A DNA stretch of 62,869 nt from CAZIXN01 sp039180415 (GTDB lineage Bacteria; Planctomycetota; Phycisphaerae; Phycisphaerales; Phycisphaeraceae). Below are positions 8,423 through 16,928 of this stretch, piece after piece (within the stretch, counting starts at the first letter, position 1; each line of letters opens with the position of its first letter). The notes below the pieces were generated by a model that saw only the letters and a list, made by a program, of their open reading frames with translations, ran no database searches and was not told the DNA's origin. A program made the position numbers and the translations under genes. Where the stretch lies: positions 1 to 62,869 of the forward strand of contig JBCDDH010000010.1 of assembly GCA_039180415.1 (NCBI GenBank), in the 5' to 3' direction.

Positions 8423-8980
8423 TTATCCCACCGAGGCCTCCGCGTCCTTCAGCGCCCCGGCCACCCGCCGCACCTCGTCGGCCAGCCCGCTCACGCGTTC
8501 GACAATCGGCCCCGTCAACGCCTCGCCGCCGCCGTCCGGGGAAGCTTCGAAATCGTCGCCCGTCGCGTACACGAACCGCGGCAGCACCAGGCACCGGAAG
8601 TCCAGCATCATCGAGTTCGCCAGCGGCATCGTCGACATGTAGCTCACCTTCGAGCCCGCCGCGCACAGGAAGCCGACCACCTTACCGGTCCACGCCTTGC
8701 CCGTCAGCTCGATCAGGTTCTTCGCCGCCGCGTTGACGTCGTAGTTGTAGATCGGCACGGCCAGCAGGACCGCGTCCGCCGCCGCGATCTTGCCGGACAA
8801 CTCGCCGACCTCCGGCGCGGCGTACGCCGGGCCTGCGTCGCACATCGGCAGCGGCACGTCTCGCAGATCGACGACCTCCACCGCCACACCGTCGGCGGCC
8901 AAACGCTCGGCGACGGAAGCCGCCAACACCGCCGACCGGCTTTGGGGATTCAAAGAACACGCAAAAATCAAGACGTTCAT
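8423..8980 (-). CDS. NADPH-dependent FMN reductase family protein
   Basis: This 185-aa flavodoxin-like oxidoreductase has the FMN phosphate loop near the N-terminus (ACSLNPQSRSAVLA, corresponding to GSxRxxS). A central AVPIYNYDVNAAAKNLIEL motif is typical of the NADPH-dependent FMN/chromate/azo reductase group, followed by GKVVGFLCAAGS. It is predicted to be cytoplasmic and to use NAD(P)H to reduce FMN or small electrophiles; the natural substrate is unknown. It is the only gene on its transcript and converges on the small membrane-protein gene. Confidence 0.88.
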   Translation of the reverse strand: MNVLIFACSLNPQSRSAVLAASVAERLAADGVAVEVVDLRDVPLPMCDAGPAYAAPEVGELSGKIAAADAVLLAVPIYNYDVNAAAKNLIELTGKAWTGKVVGFLCAAGSKVSYMSTMPLANSMMLDFRCLVLPRFVYATGDDFEASPDGGGEALTGPIVERVSGLADEVRRVAGALKDAEASVG

Positions 8981-9038
8981 GCCCGGAGCTTAGGACGCGC
9001 GAAGACCGAACGCCCACACAAGCCCGTGGGCCCGCCGC

Positions 9039-10868
9039 TCACCGGATCGAGCCGTCCGCGTACAGCACCGCGCCGTTGGGGTCCTTCGCGCCGTTGAAGG
9101 ACTCCCAGACCACCGGCGTCTGCGACGGCGGCGCGCCGTCCGCGGGCTTTTCGTAGATGAACCCCGGCGTCTCGCCGGTCCGCGGATTCGTGAGCAGCGC
9201 CGAGAACCCCGGGACGTGGTCTTCGAGCTGCTCGAGCGACTCGGGCCACTCCCCGTTCGCGTCGATGTACGTCAACATCGAAAGGCCGATCTGCCGCAGG
9301 TTGCTCGCCGACACGATGCCGCGGGCCCGGTCACGCGACTCGAGCAGGATGTCGAAATACGCCAACGGGTTGTTCGGATTGATCGGCCGGCCGCTGGGAG
9401 CGCCCTGCTGCCGGCGGATCGGCGACACCGGCGATGGCTTGCTGGTTGCAGCCGAACTCGCGCCGCCCCCAGCCGGCGGGCTCGCCGCCCCCCCGCTGGC
9501 GATGTCCACCGTCGCCAACTCCCGCCCCGCGTACCGCACCATGTACCGGCCGCCGACCGGCCCTCCGCCTTCCTCGGGCACGAACAGCAGCCCGAACTTG
9601 TAGCGGTAATACGGCGACAGGTCCGCGTGTTTACGGATGTCCGACGTTGCCCACCGCCCCTGATCCGCGTCGTCCCAATCGACCGTCACGGCGTCGCCGG
9701 TGTAACGGTGCTCGATCACGAAGCCCGGTGCCGCGGCGTGCGTGGTGGTGAGCTCGCCGGTGGCATGCACGCCGGGCGTGGCGGGGAAGCCGTCGTAGCT
9801 CCGCGACGCCGACAGCCGCACGGTCCCCCGCGTGTCGCCGTCGTATACCGCGATCGCCGAGACGGTGGCTTTCTCTTTCTGCTCGTTGAATCGCGTCGGC
9901 TCCGCGGCGGGCATCGCGCTGCGGACGCTGGTCGTTTTTGCCGTCCCCAGGTCCAGAACGGCCTCGCTGCGGAAAAACTTCGCGCTCAGCAGCCGGGCCG
10001 GCAACGCCGCGCCGCCGTGTTGGTTCTCCAGCGGCACCAACTCGAAGTCGCGCGCCTTGACGACCGCGTCGTAGCCCGACGTCGATCCCACCTGCCGGAT
10101 CAATTGCTGCTGCAGCCCCACCTCCAGCAAGACCCCCTGCCCCGCGTCCGCCCCGTCGCCGTCGCCCTCCCGCAACACCAGCAGTTCGTCCCGGCCGCCG
10201 ACCGAGTAGTGCAACGCATCGCCGTCGTCAGCCTGGCCGCCCGACACCCCGGCGACGCTGCCCTCGATCCCCAACGACAGGTCGCCCTGACCGGTCAGCA
10301 ACGAGTAGCCGTCCCGTGTGGCCCCGGTCTTCATCGCTGGCAACACCCACACCCGCCCCGCGTCGTACACGGCCAGCTTCCGGCCCGGCCCGGTCACCCA
10401 CCAATAAATCGGCGCCGCAACGACCGCGGCCAGCAGCAGCAACAACGCCGGCGAGACCCGCAGCGAACCGATCTCCATGAACGGCCGGAACAGAAAGAAG
10501 CCCCGCTTGCCGCCGCCCTCGGCTTCGGGCTCGGCCTGGACGGTCTTGCCGGTGACGATCGAGCGGCCGCACGCCGTGCAGATGATCGCCCGTTCGGCGA
10601 TCGGCGCGCCGCACCCGAAACACGTCCGACCCTTCGGCTTCGACGAGGCTTCGGGCGTTTCGATCCGCCGCACCTCGACCTCCGCCGGCGCGTCCAGGCC
10701 TGCCAACGCGAAGGCTCCGTCGCCGTCGTCGCCGTCCTGCGCCGCGAGCGTCTTGGGCACCGGCACGGAAAACGCCGCGCCGCACCCCGGACACTTGCCG
10801 GACTTCCCCGCGTGCGCGTCGGCGACCCGGAAACGCTTGCCACAGCCACAGGCGATCTCGATGGGCAT
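9039..10868 (-). CDS. Zinc-ribbon membrane protein with pseudopilin-like C-terminus
   Basis: This is a 609-aa protein of unknown role. The N-terminus has a zinc ribbon (CGCGKRF..GKCPGCGA), a second ribbon at about 84-102 (CFGCGAPI..ICTACGRS) and one transmembrane helix near residue 140 (LLLLLAAVVAAPIYWWV). A long extracytoplasmic beta-rich part follows. The last 110 residues (SNLRQIGLSMLTYIDANGEWPESLEQLEDH, ending AVLYADGSIR) resemble the pilin-head region of planctomycete DUF1559/H-X9-DG proteins, without an N-terminal pilin helix. The start is ATG 10868, with GAGGT 7 nt upstream. It may be a regulator or scaffold that senses the envelope; this is a guess. Confidence 0.75.
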   Translation of the reverse strand: MPIEIACGCGKRFRVADAHAGKSGKCPGCGAAFSVPVPKTLAAQDGDDGDGAFALAGLDAPAEVEVRRIETPEASSKPKGRTCFGCGAPIAERAIICTACGRSIVTGKTVQAEPEAEGGGKRGFFLFRPFMEIGSLRVSPALLLLLAAVVAAPIYWWVTGPGRKLAVYDAGRVWVLPAMKTGATRDGYSLLTGQGDLSLGIEGSVAGVSGGQADDGDALHYSVGGRDELLVLREGDGDGADAGQGVLLEVGLQQQLIRQVGSTSGYDAVVKARDFELVPLENQHGGAALPARLLSAKFFRSEAVLDLGTAKTTSVRSAMPAAEPTRFNEQKEKATVSAIAVYDGDTRGTVRLSASRSYDGFPATPGVHATGELTTTHAAAPGFVIEHRYTGDAVTVDWDDADQGRWATSDIRKHADLSPYYRYKFGLLFVPEEGGGPVGGRYMVRYAGRELATVDIASGGAASPPAGGGASSAATSKPSPVSPIRRQQGAPSGRPINPNNPLAYFDILLESRDRARGIVSASNLRQIGLSMLTYIDANGEWPESLEQLEDHVPGFSALLTNPRTGETPGFIYEKPADGAPPSQTPVVWESFNGAKDPNGAVLYADGSIR

Positions 10869-10905
10869 CAAATACCTCGTGCGTCAAAACACCGGCGGGG
10901 TGGCG

Positions 10906-12894
10906 TTAAGCCGGACTCAGGGAGAGCATCTCCATCGCGGCCTTGGTGATGTCGCCTGCGCTCAACCCGCAGAACTTCAGGATCTCGTCGCCGGACTTGC
11001 CCGACTTGGGCAGCCGCTTGACGAACATCTGCTGCACCGTGAAGCCGTCGCCGGTCGCCGCGAGCGCGTCCGCCACGGCCGACCCCATACCCCCGCCGTA
11101 GTTGTCCTCGACGGTGAGCACCATGCCGCCGTGATCGTTCGCCAGATCGGCGAGCTTCTCTTCGTCGAAGGGCAGGCTGTACAGGTCCAGGATGCTCGCA
11201 TCGATGCCCGCGGCGTCCAGCTGCTCCAGCGCTGCGTTGGCCTCGTGCACCATGTACCCCTGCGCCGCGATCAGCACGTCCCGGCCTTCGGTCAGCAGCT
11301 CCATCCCGCCCAGCTCGAACCGCGTCTGGTCGCCGTACAAGAACTCCGTGTCCGGCCGCATCGTCCGCAGATACGTCGGCGCGTCATGCTCGGCCATCAG
11401 CCCCACCAGCGCGTGGCAGGCGTAGGCGTCGGACGGCGTCAGCACGGTGCAACCCGGTTGGCCGTTCGGGAACTTCATCGTCGAAAACGCGCGGAACCAC
11501 GCCACGTCCGGCAACGCCATCTGGGACGGCCCGTCGGGGCCCAGCGTGCAACCCGCGTGGCTGCCCACCAGCCGCAGCGGCGAACCGGAGAGGATCGCCA
11601 TCTCGATCTGGTCGTAGGCCCGCGTCAAGAACTTGCCGAACGTCGACACGAACGGCACCTTTCCCGCGGCCGTCAGCCCCAACGCCGCGGACACGACGTT
11701 CTGCTCGGCGATCCGGCCGTCTACGAAGCGTTCCTTCAGTGCGTCGTCTTTGAAAAAGTCCGCCGCGCCGGTCGAACCGCGCACGTCGGCGTCGAGCGCG
11801 ACCACGTCCGACCGCGCGTGGCCCAACGCCCGCAGCGACACGCCGTACGCCTTGCGGGTCGCCATCTTGCCCTTCTCCAGCACGGCCTCCTGGCCGAACC
11901 GCTGGAGCGCCGCGTCGAAGCTTGGGTACGCGCTGACGGTCGGAGCCGGAGGCTTTTGCGCGACCATCAGCTCTCGCTTGAGCGGCGTGTCCGCCGTCGC
12001 CCCGAGCTGTTTGCCGGTCACGTCCAACTCGGTGACCACCGCGGCGAGCGCGTCGCCCGTCGGGGCCTGGCCGTGGTGCCCGTTGCCCTGCTGACTCGCC
12101 GCGCCCCAGCCCTTGACGGTCCGCGCGACGATCGCCACCGGCGCCGCCTCGGGGTTCAGCGCGTCTTGCGCGTGCCGGCTGAGCGCCTCGGCGATCTGCG
12201 TCGGCTGGTGCCCGTCGATGTCCAGCACCGTAAAGCCCACCGCCTCGAGCTTCCGCACCAGGACGTCGGCCGTCTGCTGCCCCGCCACCGCGTCGCTCTG
12301 CGCGAACGCGTTCGCGTTGAAGATCGTGCACACCGACGTGAGGCGCTGATCCGCGATGAAGTCCACGGCCTCCCACACCTGCCCCTCGCGCGACTCGCCG
12401 TCGCCGATGATGCAGAAGACACGCTTCTCCACGCCGTCCAGCCGCGCCGCTAACGCCAGGCCCGCCGCCACGCTGAGGCCCTGTCCCAGCGAGCCCGTCG
12501 CCGCGTCGAAGAACGGGAAGCCCAGCGGCGGGTTCGGGTGCCCGTCCACCGGCGAATCGATCGCCCGCAGCGTCTTGGCGATCTCGACATCCATGGGCTT
12601 CAGGTCGCCCGTCCCGAAGCCCGCCTCGGTCGGCACGCGGTACGCGATCCCCAAATCCGCCATCGCCGCGTACACCACCGGCACCGCGTGCCCTTCGCTC
12701 AGCACCAGCCGGTCCGAACTGGGGTGCCCCGGGTTCATCGGCTCGAAGCGCAGGTGCTGGTACAGCAACACCGAGAGCAGGTGCGCCAGCGACGCTCCCG
12801 TCGAGGGGTGCCCCGAGCCGGCCGCGCCGGTGATCTCGTAGGTGAGCTTGGCGAGCTCGACGGCCTTCTGGTGAACGGTGGAATCGAACGACAT
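10906..12894 (-). CDS. tkt: Transketolase
   Basis: This 662-aa thiamine-diphosphate enzyme transfers two-carbon ketol units in the pentose phosphate pathway. Motifs seen are AGSGHPSTGAS, SEGHAVPVVYAA, ATGSLGQGLSVAAG, the ThDP/Mg loop GDGESREGQVWEA, and in the second half the catalytic-Glu region RIAEQNVVSAALGL and GSHAGCTLGPDGPSQMAL. The overall pattern (AGSGHPS, short linker) is closer to the animal-type, shorter transketolases than to the E. coli type. An AAGGGG ribosome site precedes the ATG. It is 37 nt upstream of the zinc-ribbon protein gene, which lies on the same strand on the far side of its stop; the two are otherwise unrelated. Confidence 0.96.
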   Translation of the reverse strand: MSFDSTVHQKAVELAKLTYEITGAAGSGHPSTGASLAHLLSVLLYQHLRFEPMNPGHPSSDRLVLSEGHAVPVVYAAMADLGIAYRVPTEAGFGTGDLKPMDVEIAKTLRAIDSPVDGHPNPPLGFPFFDAATGSLGQGLSVAAGLALAARLDGVEKRVFCIIGDGESREGQVWEAVDFIADQRLTSVCTIFNANAFAQSDAVAGQQTADVLVRKLEAVGFTVLDIDGHQPTQIAEALSRHAQDALNPEAAPVAIVARTVKGWGAASQQGNGHHGQAPTGDALAAVVTELDVTGKQLGATADTPLKRELMVAQKPPAPTVSAYPSFDAALQRFGQEAVLEKGKMATRKAYGVSLRALGHARSDVVALDADVRGSTGAADFFKDDALKERFVDGRIAEQNVVSAALGLTAAGKVPFVSTFGKFLTRAYDQIEMAILSGSPLRLVGSHAGCTLGPDGPSQMALPDVAWFRAFSTMKFPNGQPGCTVLTPSDAYACHALVGLMAEHDAPTYLRTMRPDTEFLYGDQTRFELGGMELLTEGRDVLIAAQGYMVHEANAALEQLDAAGIDASILDLYSLPFDEEKLADLANDHGGMVLTVEDNYGGGMGSAVADALAATGDGFTVQQMFVKRLPKSGKSGDEILKFCGLSAGDITKAAMEMLSLSPA

Positions 12895-13097
12895 CGCGTG
12901 CCCCTTGTCTCAAAGTTTTGGACGCATGCGGCGGCGGCCGAAACAGCCCGACCAAGCCCGGCACCGCGTGCGAAAGTCCCGCGGTCGGTGACCGCCAGAG
13001 GCATGATAATCCCGCCGCGCTGGCTGCATTGGCGCACGCCGCCCCAGATCTGTGGTGATGAAACCCTCACACGGGTCTTATGCTCGGCCACGAAAGC

Positions 13098-13127
13098 TTC
13101 ACACGACCCACCCCTCCGAGATATGGT
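13098..13127 (+). promoter_or_regulatory. Candidate promoter for symporter gene
   Basis: TTCACA (13098-13103) and TATGGT (13122-13127) are spaced by 18 nt, about 65 nt upstream of the GTG start at 13193. The -35 matches the sigma-70 consensus at 5 of 6 positions and the -10 at 4 of 6. Confidence 0.4.
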
Positions 13128-13192
13128 GTGGGCCGCGCCGCTCCACTCTGGGCGACGCGCCCCGAAGTCTCACGCCCCGCACGAGGTCGCCC

Positions 13193-14791
13193 GTGTCCGA
13201 AAACGCCACCCCGCCCGCTCCGTCCCCCGTCAATCAGGACGAGCGTATCGCCCTGCCCACGAAGGTCGCCGCCGGCACGGGCGAGGCCGTGATCAACATC
13301 GGCATCAACATGCCGAAGAACTTCGGCTTCATCATCTACAACCTGGTCATGGGCGTCGACGCCGTGCTCCTGGGCATCGTGCTCGCGATCCCCCGGCTCT
13401 GGGACGGCTTGATCGACCCGATCATGGGCAACATCTCCGACAACACCCGCAGCAAGTGGGGCCGGCGCAAGCCTTACATGTTGATCGGCGGCGTCATGTC
13501 AGCCTTGGGCCTGGCGTTGATCTGCATCCCCCCGACTTTCATGAAGGACCTGTTCAGCGACGACGTGATGCGCGGCTTCTCGCTGTTCGGCGACCGCGTC
13601 TCGCTGTATTTCTCGACGCTCGACTGGATGGCCGCGCTGTATTTCGTGTTCATCAGCTTGACCTTCTACACCTTCCTGACCGTGTTCTCCGTGCCGTACG
13701 GCGCGTTGACGATGGAGATGACCCGTGATTACCACGAACGTACGCGGATCATGTCCTTCCGCACGACGTTTACCTACGTCTCGAGCATCACCTTCGGCTG
13801 GATCCTGTACGCGACCAAGGCCGAATACTTCGTCGAACTCGCCGCGCGAAACGGCGCCGAAGACCCCGTCAAAACCGGTGAGATCTACGGGACGTGGGCC
13901 GTCGGCGGTGTGATGGCGTTGTTCCTGCTGATCGCGGCGATGGTCCCGACCCTGTTCGTGAAGGAGGGCTCGGCTCAGATCGCCAAGAAGCAGGAAAAAG
14001 TGCCGATCCTCCAAGGCCTCAAAGACACGCTCCGCATACCCGCGTTCGTGCTAATCATTGCGGCCTACACGTTGGCGTTCTTCGGGATCATCATGGTGAT
14101 CCATTTGGGCATCTACATCGCGATCTACCACGTGCACGGCGGCGGCGAGACCGGGAAGAAGGACGGATACCTCGCGATGAGCTACGCCCAGACGGTCGCA
14201 CCGTTTGTCGGGTTGTTCACGGTCTTCATGCTCAACCGACTCAGCGGCAAGATCGAGAAAAAGATCGCGTGGGCCGGCTGCATGTGCATCTCGCTGGTCG
14301 GCGCGGTGCTGGCCTGGTTCCTGTTCAGCCCGGACATCGGCTACTACCGAAAAGACGTGGCCCTGCCGCTGTTGGGCTGGGAGCTGGACCTTTACCTGCA
14401 CCCGCTGATCATCGCCTTCATCATGCTGTTCCCGGGCTTGGGGGCCACGCTGGTGATGAGCTATTCGATGATGGCCGACGTCTGCGACCTGGACGAACTC
14501 AACACCGGCAAGCGGCGGGAGGGCATGTTCTGGGCCGTGTTCAATTGGGTGCAAAAGAGTGCGCTTTCGATCTCGCTGCTGTTCACGGGCATCACGCTGT
14601 GGTTCTCGGGCTTCGACGAGGACGCGTTGGTTCAGACCGAAGCGACCGTCGACTCGATGCGCAAATGGTTCACGTTCACCATGTGCGGCACGTTCGCGGT
14701 CGCGATCTTCCTCGTGCTGGCCATCCCGCTCAGCGGCAAACGCATGGCGGAGGTGCGTGAACAACTCGAAGCCCGGCGACATACGGCCTGA
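13193..14791 (+). CDS. GPH-type sugar/cation symporter
   Basis: This 532-aa inner-membrane transporter belongs to the glycoside-pentoside-hexuronide:cation symporter group of the MFS. The family signature is clear: LWDGLIDPIMGNISDNTRSKWGRRKPYMLIGG near residues 65-96, then FSVPYGALTMEMTRDYHERTRI. Later comes MMADVCDLDELNTGKRREGMFWAVFNWVQK. It has about 12 transmembrane helices. I start at GTG 13193 because GAGGT lies 5 nt upstream and the preceding in-frame codons look non-coding. A glycoside is the likely substrate class, taken up with Na+ or H+. No sugar hydrolase is adjacent. Confidence 0.88.
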   Translation: MSENATPPAPSPVNQDERIALPTKVAAGTGEAVINIGINMPKNFGFIIYNLVMGVDAVLLGIVLAIPRLWDGLIDPIMGNISDNTRSKWGRRKPYMLIGGVMSALGLALICIPPTFMKDLFSDDVMRGFSLFGDRVSLYFSTLDWMAALYFVFISLTFYTFLTVFSVPYGALTMEMTRDYHERTRIMSFRTTFTYVSSITFGWILYATKAEYFVELAARNGAEDPVKTGEIYGTWAVGGVMALFLLIAAMVPTLFVKEGSAQIAKKQEKVPILQGLKDTLRIPAFVLIIAAYTLAFFGIIMVIHLGIYIAIYHVHGGGETGKKDGYLAMSYAQTVAPFVGLFTVFMLNRLSGKIEKKIAWAGCMCISLVGAVLAWFLFSPDIGYYRKDVALPLLGWELDLYLHPLIIAFIMLFPGLGATLVMSYSMMADVCDLDELNTGKRREGMFWAVFNWVQKSALSISLLFTGITLWFSGFDEDALVQTEATVDSMRKWFTFTMCGTFAVAIFLVLAIPLSGKRMAEVREQLEARRHTA

Positions 14792-14804
14792 TCACCCGAG
14801 CCTC

Positions 14805-14831
14805 AACCCACGGCGACCGGCCGTGGGGTTT
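14805..14831. terminator. Hairpin between symporter and GGDEF genes
   Basis: AACCCACGGC pairs with GCCGTGGGGTT (one bulged G) between two convergent genes. The downstream plus-strand run is TTTCGTT, a weak U-tract, so termination of the symporter transcript is likely. Confidence 0.5.
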
Positions 14832-14841
14832 CGTTCCCCCG

Positions 14842-16245
14842 TCAGTGCTCGTCTAAATCGCACCGCAACGCCCCGGCCCCGAACGTCAGCGCGTTCTTGC
14901 CTTTGCGCTTGCTCTCCAGCGCCATCAGGTCGGCGTGGTGCAGCAACTCGGCCGGCGTCCGACCGTCCCACGGAAAGCCCGCCAGCCCGCCGGAGATCGT
15001 CAGCGTGTCCATGTCCGTCCGCGCCAGCGCCGGGAACCGCAGGTCGTACACCGCCGCCTGAAACCGCTTGGCGATGTTCGCCACGTCGTCGGGGTGGCTG
15101 CTGCCCTCTTCGCGCGGCCGCTCGGCGTCCCAGAAGATCACCGCGAACTCGTCGCCGCCGATCCGCGCCACCACGTCGTGATCCCGCACCACGCTCTGCA
15201 TCAGCTCGGCCGCGGCCTTGAGGATCTCGTCGCCCGCGGCGTGGCCGTGCGCGTCGTTGTATTTCTTGAAGTCGTCGATGTCGAAGACCATGAGCGTGAC
15301 CTGCCGGCGGTCGTCGCCCGCGCGTTCGATCAAACGCCCGAGGAACCGGTCGAAGTACCGCCGGTTCCACACGCCGGTCAGCTCGTCGCGCATCGCCATG
15401 TCGCGCAGCCGGCGGGCCTGCTGGTCCAGCGCGATCCACCGCGCGAGCCAATCCGCCCAGGGCTGCAGGCGGTCGGCCAACGCGGCCCGCGGCTCGGGGC
15501 CGTTTTGACGGGGGTGGGCGTGGAGATGCCCGTACGTCTCGCCCCGGAAGCTCACGATCGCCGACGCGTGGTCGGTCGGCACGTCGCCGCGCTGATGCAC
15601 CACGAAGCCCAGCCCGTCGATCCCGCTGCGCTCCCGCGCGATGCCCAGCGCGATCCGCGGTGCCCGCCGGCCGCCCTCGGCCCCGATGTCCAGGATCGCC
15701 TGCACCAGTTCCGTATCGCCGCCCCGCGGCGCCAAGCGGATCGACTCGGGGGCACCCGGAACGTCGAGAAGGTCTTTTTCGACGACACCTGCATCGGGCG
15801 CCGACTCCGACAACGCCGGACCCGACCCGCGCATCGCGAGCGCCGCTTCCCACGTCTCGTCATCCGCATCCCCGCGGACTTCCCGCAGCGGGCCCGCCGA
15901 GTCCCGCAGCGCCCCGGCGTTCGGGAGATCGACCAACAACACCCGATCGCCGACCCCAAGCTCACGCAGCGTCCCGAGCGTCGTCGCTTCGATGCCCTCC
16001 AGACAAGTCCCCGCCAACACCACACGGTCCCGCGGCGGCGGGTGACCGTTCTGGCTCGAACCCCGCTCCGCGGGCGGCTTGGCGGCCTCCGCCAAGGCCG
16101 CCAAGGCCCCGGGCACCGCCACCACCGTCGCCGAACCGCCCACCACGCCGGCGACCTTCGCCGCCAATGCGCCGCCCCCCGCCACGATGACCCGACCGAG
16201 CGGCGACGCGTGTCCGTTCGCGGAGTGGGCGGACGCCGGGTTCAT
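14842..16245 (-). CDS. Diguanylate cyclase (GGDEF)
   Basis: This is a 467-aa soluble protein. The C-terminal GGDEF domain (about 295-460) has MRDELTGVWNRRYFDRFLGR, the metal-binding Asp in VFDIDDFKKYND, and the exact GGDEF signature at 363-367. An RDHD allosteric I-site lies five residues before it. It should make cyclic-di-GMP from two GTP, with product inhibition. The N-terminal half (about 1-200) contains an alanine/glycine-rich nucleotide-fold-like segment and probably a GAF-like input region; no ligand can be named. Its ATG overlaps the stop of the preceding gene (ATGA), so the two are coupled. Confidence 0.9.
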   Translation of the reverse strand: MNPASAHSANGHASPLGRVIVAGGGALAAKVAGVVGGSATVVAVPGALAALAEAAKPPAERGSSQNGHPPPRDRVVLAGTCLEGIEATTLGTLRELGVGDRVLLVDLPNAGALRDSAGPLREVRGDADDETWEAALAMRGSGPALSESAPDAGVVEKDLLDVPGAPESIRLAPRGGDTELVQAILDIGAEGGRRAPRIALGIARERSGIDGLGFVVHQRGDVPTDHASAIVSFRGETYGHLHAHPRQNGPEPRAALADRLQPWADWLARWIALDQQARRLRDMAMRDELTGVWNRRYFDRFLGRLIERAGDDRRQVTLMVFDIDDFKKYNDAHGHAAGDEILKAAAELMQSVVRDHDVVARIGGDEFAVIFWDAERPREEGSSHPDDVANIAKRFQAAVYDLRFPALARTDMDTLTISGGLAGFPWDGRTPAELLHHADLMALESKRKGKNALTFGAGALRCDLDEH

Positions 16246-16754
16246 CGCGCATTCCCCTCGGCCGACGGTTCGTCTTCTTCATCTTCCACCGGCCCGAGCA
16301 ACATCGCGAGTTCCGCTTCGCTTACGGTCACCCGCGCCGCCAACGCGGGATCGTCGGGCGCTTCGTCATGATGGCCGGGCTCCGTCGGCCGCGATGTCGC
16401 CGAAGACGGCCCGTTGGCTTCGACCGAACCCAACACCGCCAGCCGCGAGTCCGGCCGCTCGCCGTCGCCGAATTGCATCGTCCGCACCGCGGGGTAGTAC
16501 CGCTCGAGCGTGTCCAGCAGCTCGGTCATCCGGGGCAACCGCGCCGCCTCGTGCAGCACCAGGCACGCCACGCCCCCGCGGATCACTTCCCGCAGCGCCG
16601 CCGCCGCGTCCACCACCACGGTCACCCGCAACCCCCGCGACGCCAGCGCGTTGAGCAACCCCGCCGGTGCCGATGTCCCCGAGCGCAGCCACACCACGCC
16701 GCGTTCTCCCTTCGCGGTCGTCCGGCCGAGGCTGGGCGAGTCCGAACTTCCCAC
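16242..16754 (-). CDS. Receiver-like partner of the GGDEF protein
   Basis: This 170-aa protein starts at GTG 16754. Residues about 15-115 alternate strands and helices in the way of a response-regulator receiver (GVVWLRSGTSAPAGLLNALASRG, then CLVLHEAARLPRMTELLDTLERYYPAVRTMQF). The phospho-acceptor Asp position is LVLHE, with no aspartate, so it would be a pseudo-receiver. The tail is acidic and probably disordered (GPVEDEEDEPSAEGN). The 4-nt overlap with the GGDEF gene suggests a joint role in cyclic-di-GMP signalling. The receiver assignment is inference from pattern only. Confidence 0.65.
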   Translation of the reverse strand: MGSSDSPSLGRTTAKGERGVVWLRSGTSAPAGLLNALASRGLRVTVVVDAAAALREVIRGGVACLVLHEAARLPRMTELLDTLERYYPAVRTMQFGDGERPDSRLAVLGSVEANGPSSATSRPTEPGHHDEAPDDPALAARVTVSEAELAMLLGPVEDEEDEPSAEGNAR

Positions 16755-16875
16755 TAGCTTCAGTTTACGAGCGCCCCGCCTCCGCCGTTCGCGGCTTGAG
16801 CCCCGCCCCCCAACAAGCCCGAAATTCTTAGCCGCGCATCCCGCCCCACCCGCACAAACCCCGCAGCTTCACCCC

Positions 16876-16902
16876 TTGGGCCCCACCGCCGCGATCTATA
16901 CT
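16876..16902 (+). promoter_or_regulatory. Candidate promoter for antiporter gene
   Basis: TATACT (16897-16902) is a strong -10 sequence 26 nt upstream of the GTG start. TTGGGC (16876-16881) sits 15 nt further upstream, a short spacing. Confidence 0.35.
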
Positions 16903-16928
16903 CGGCCGCAACTCCCGAGGACCCCCAC

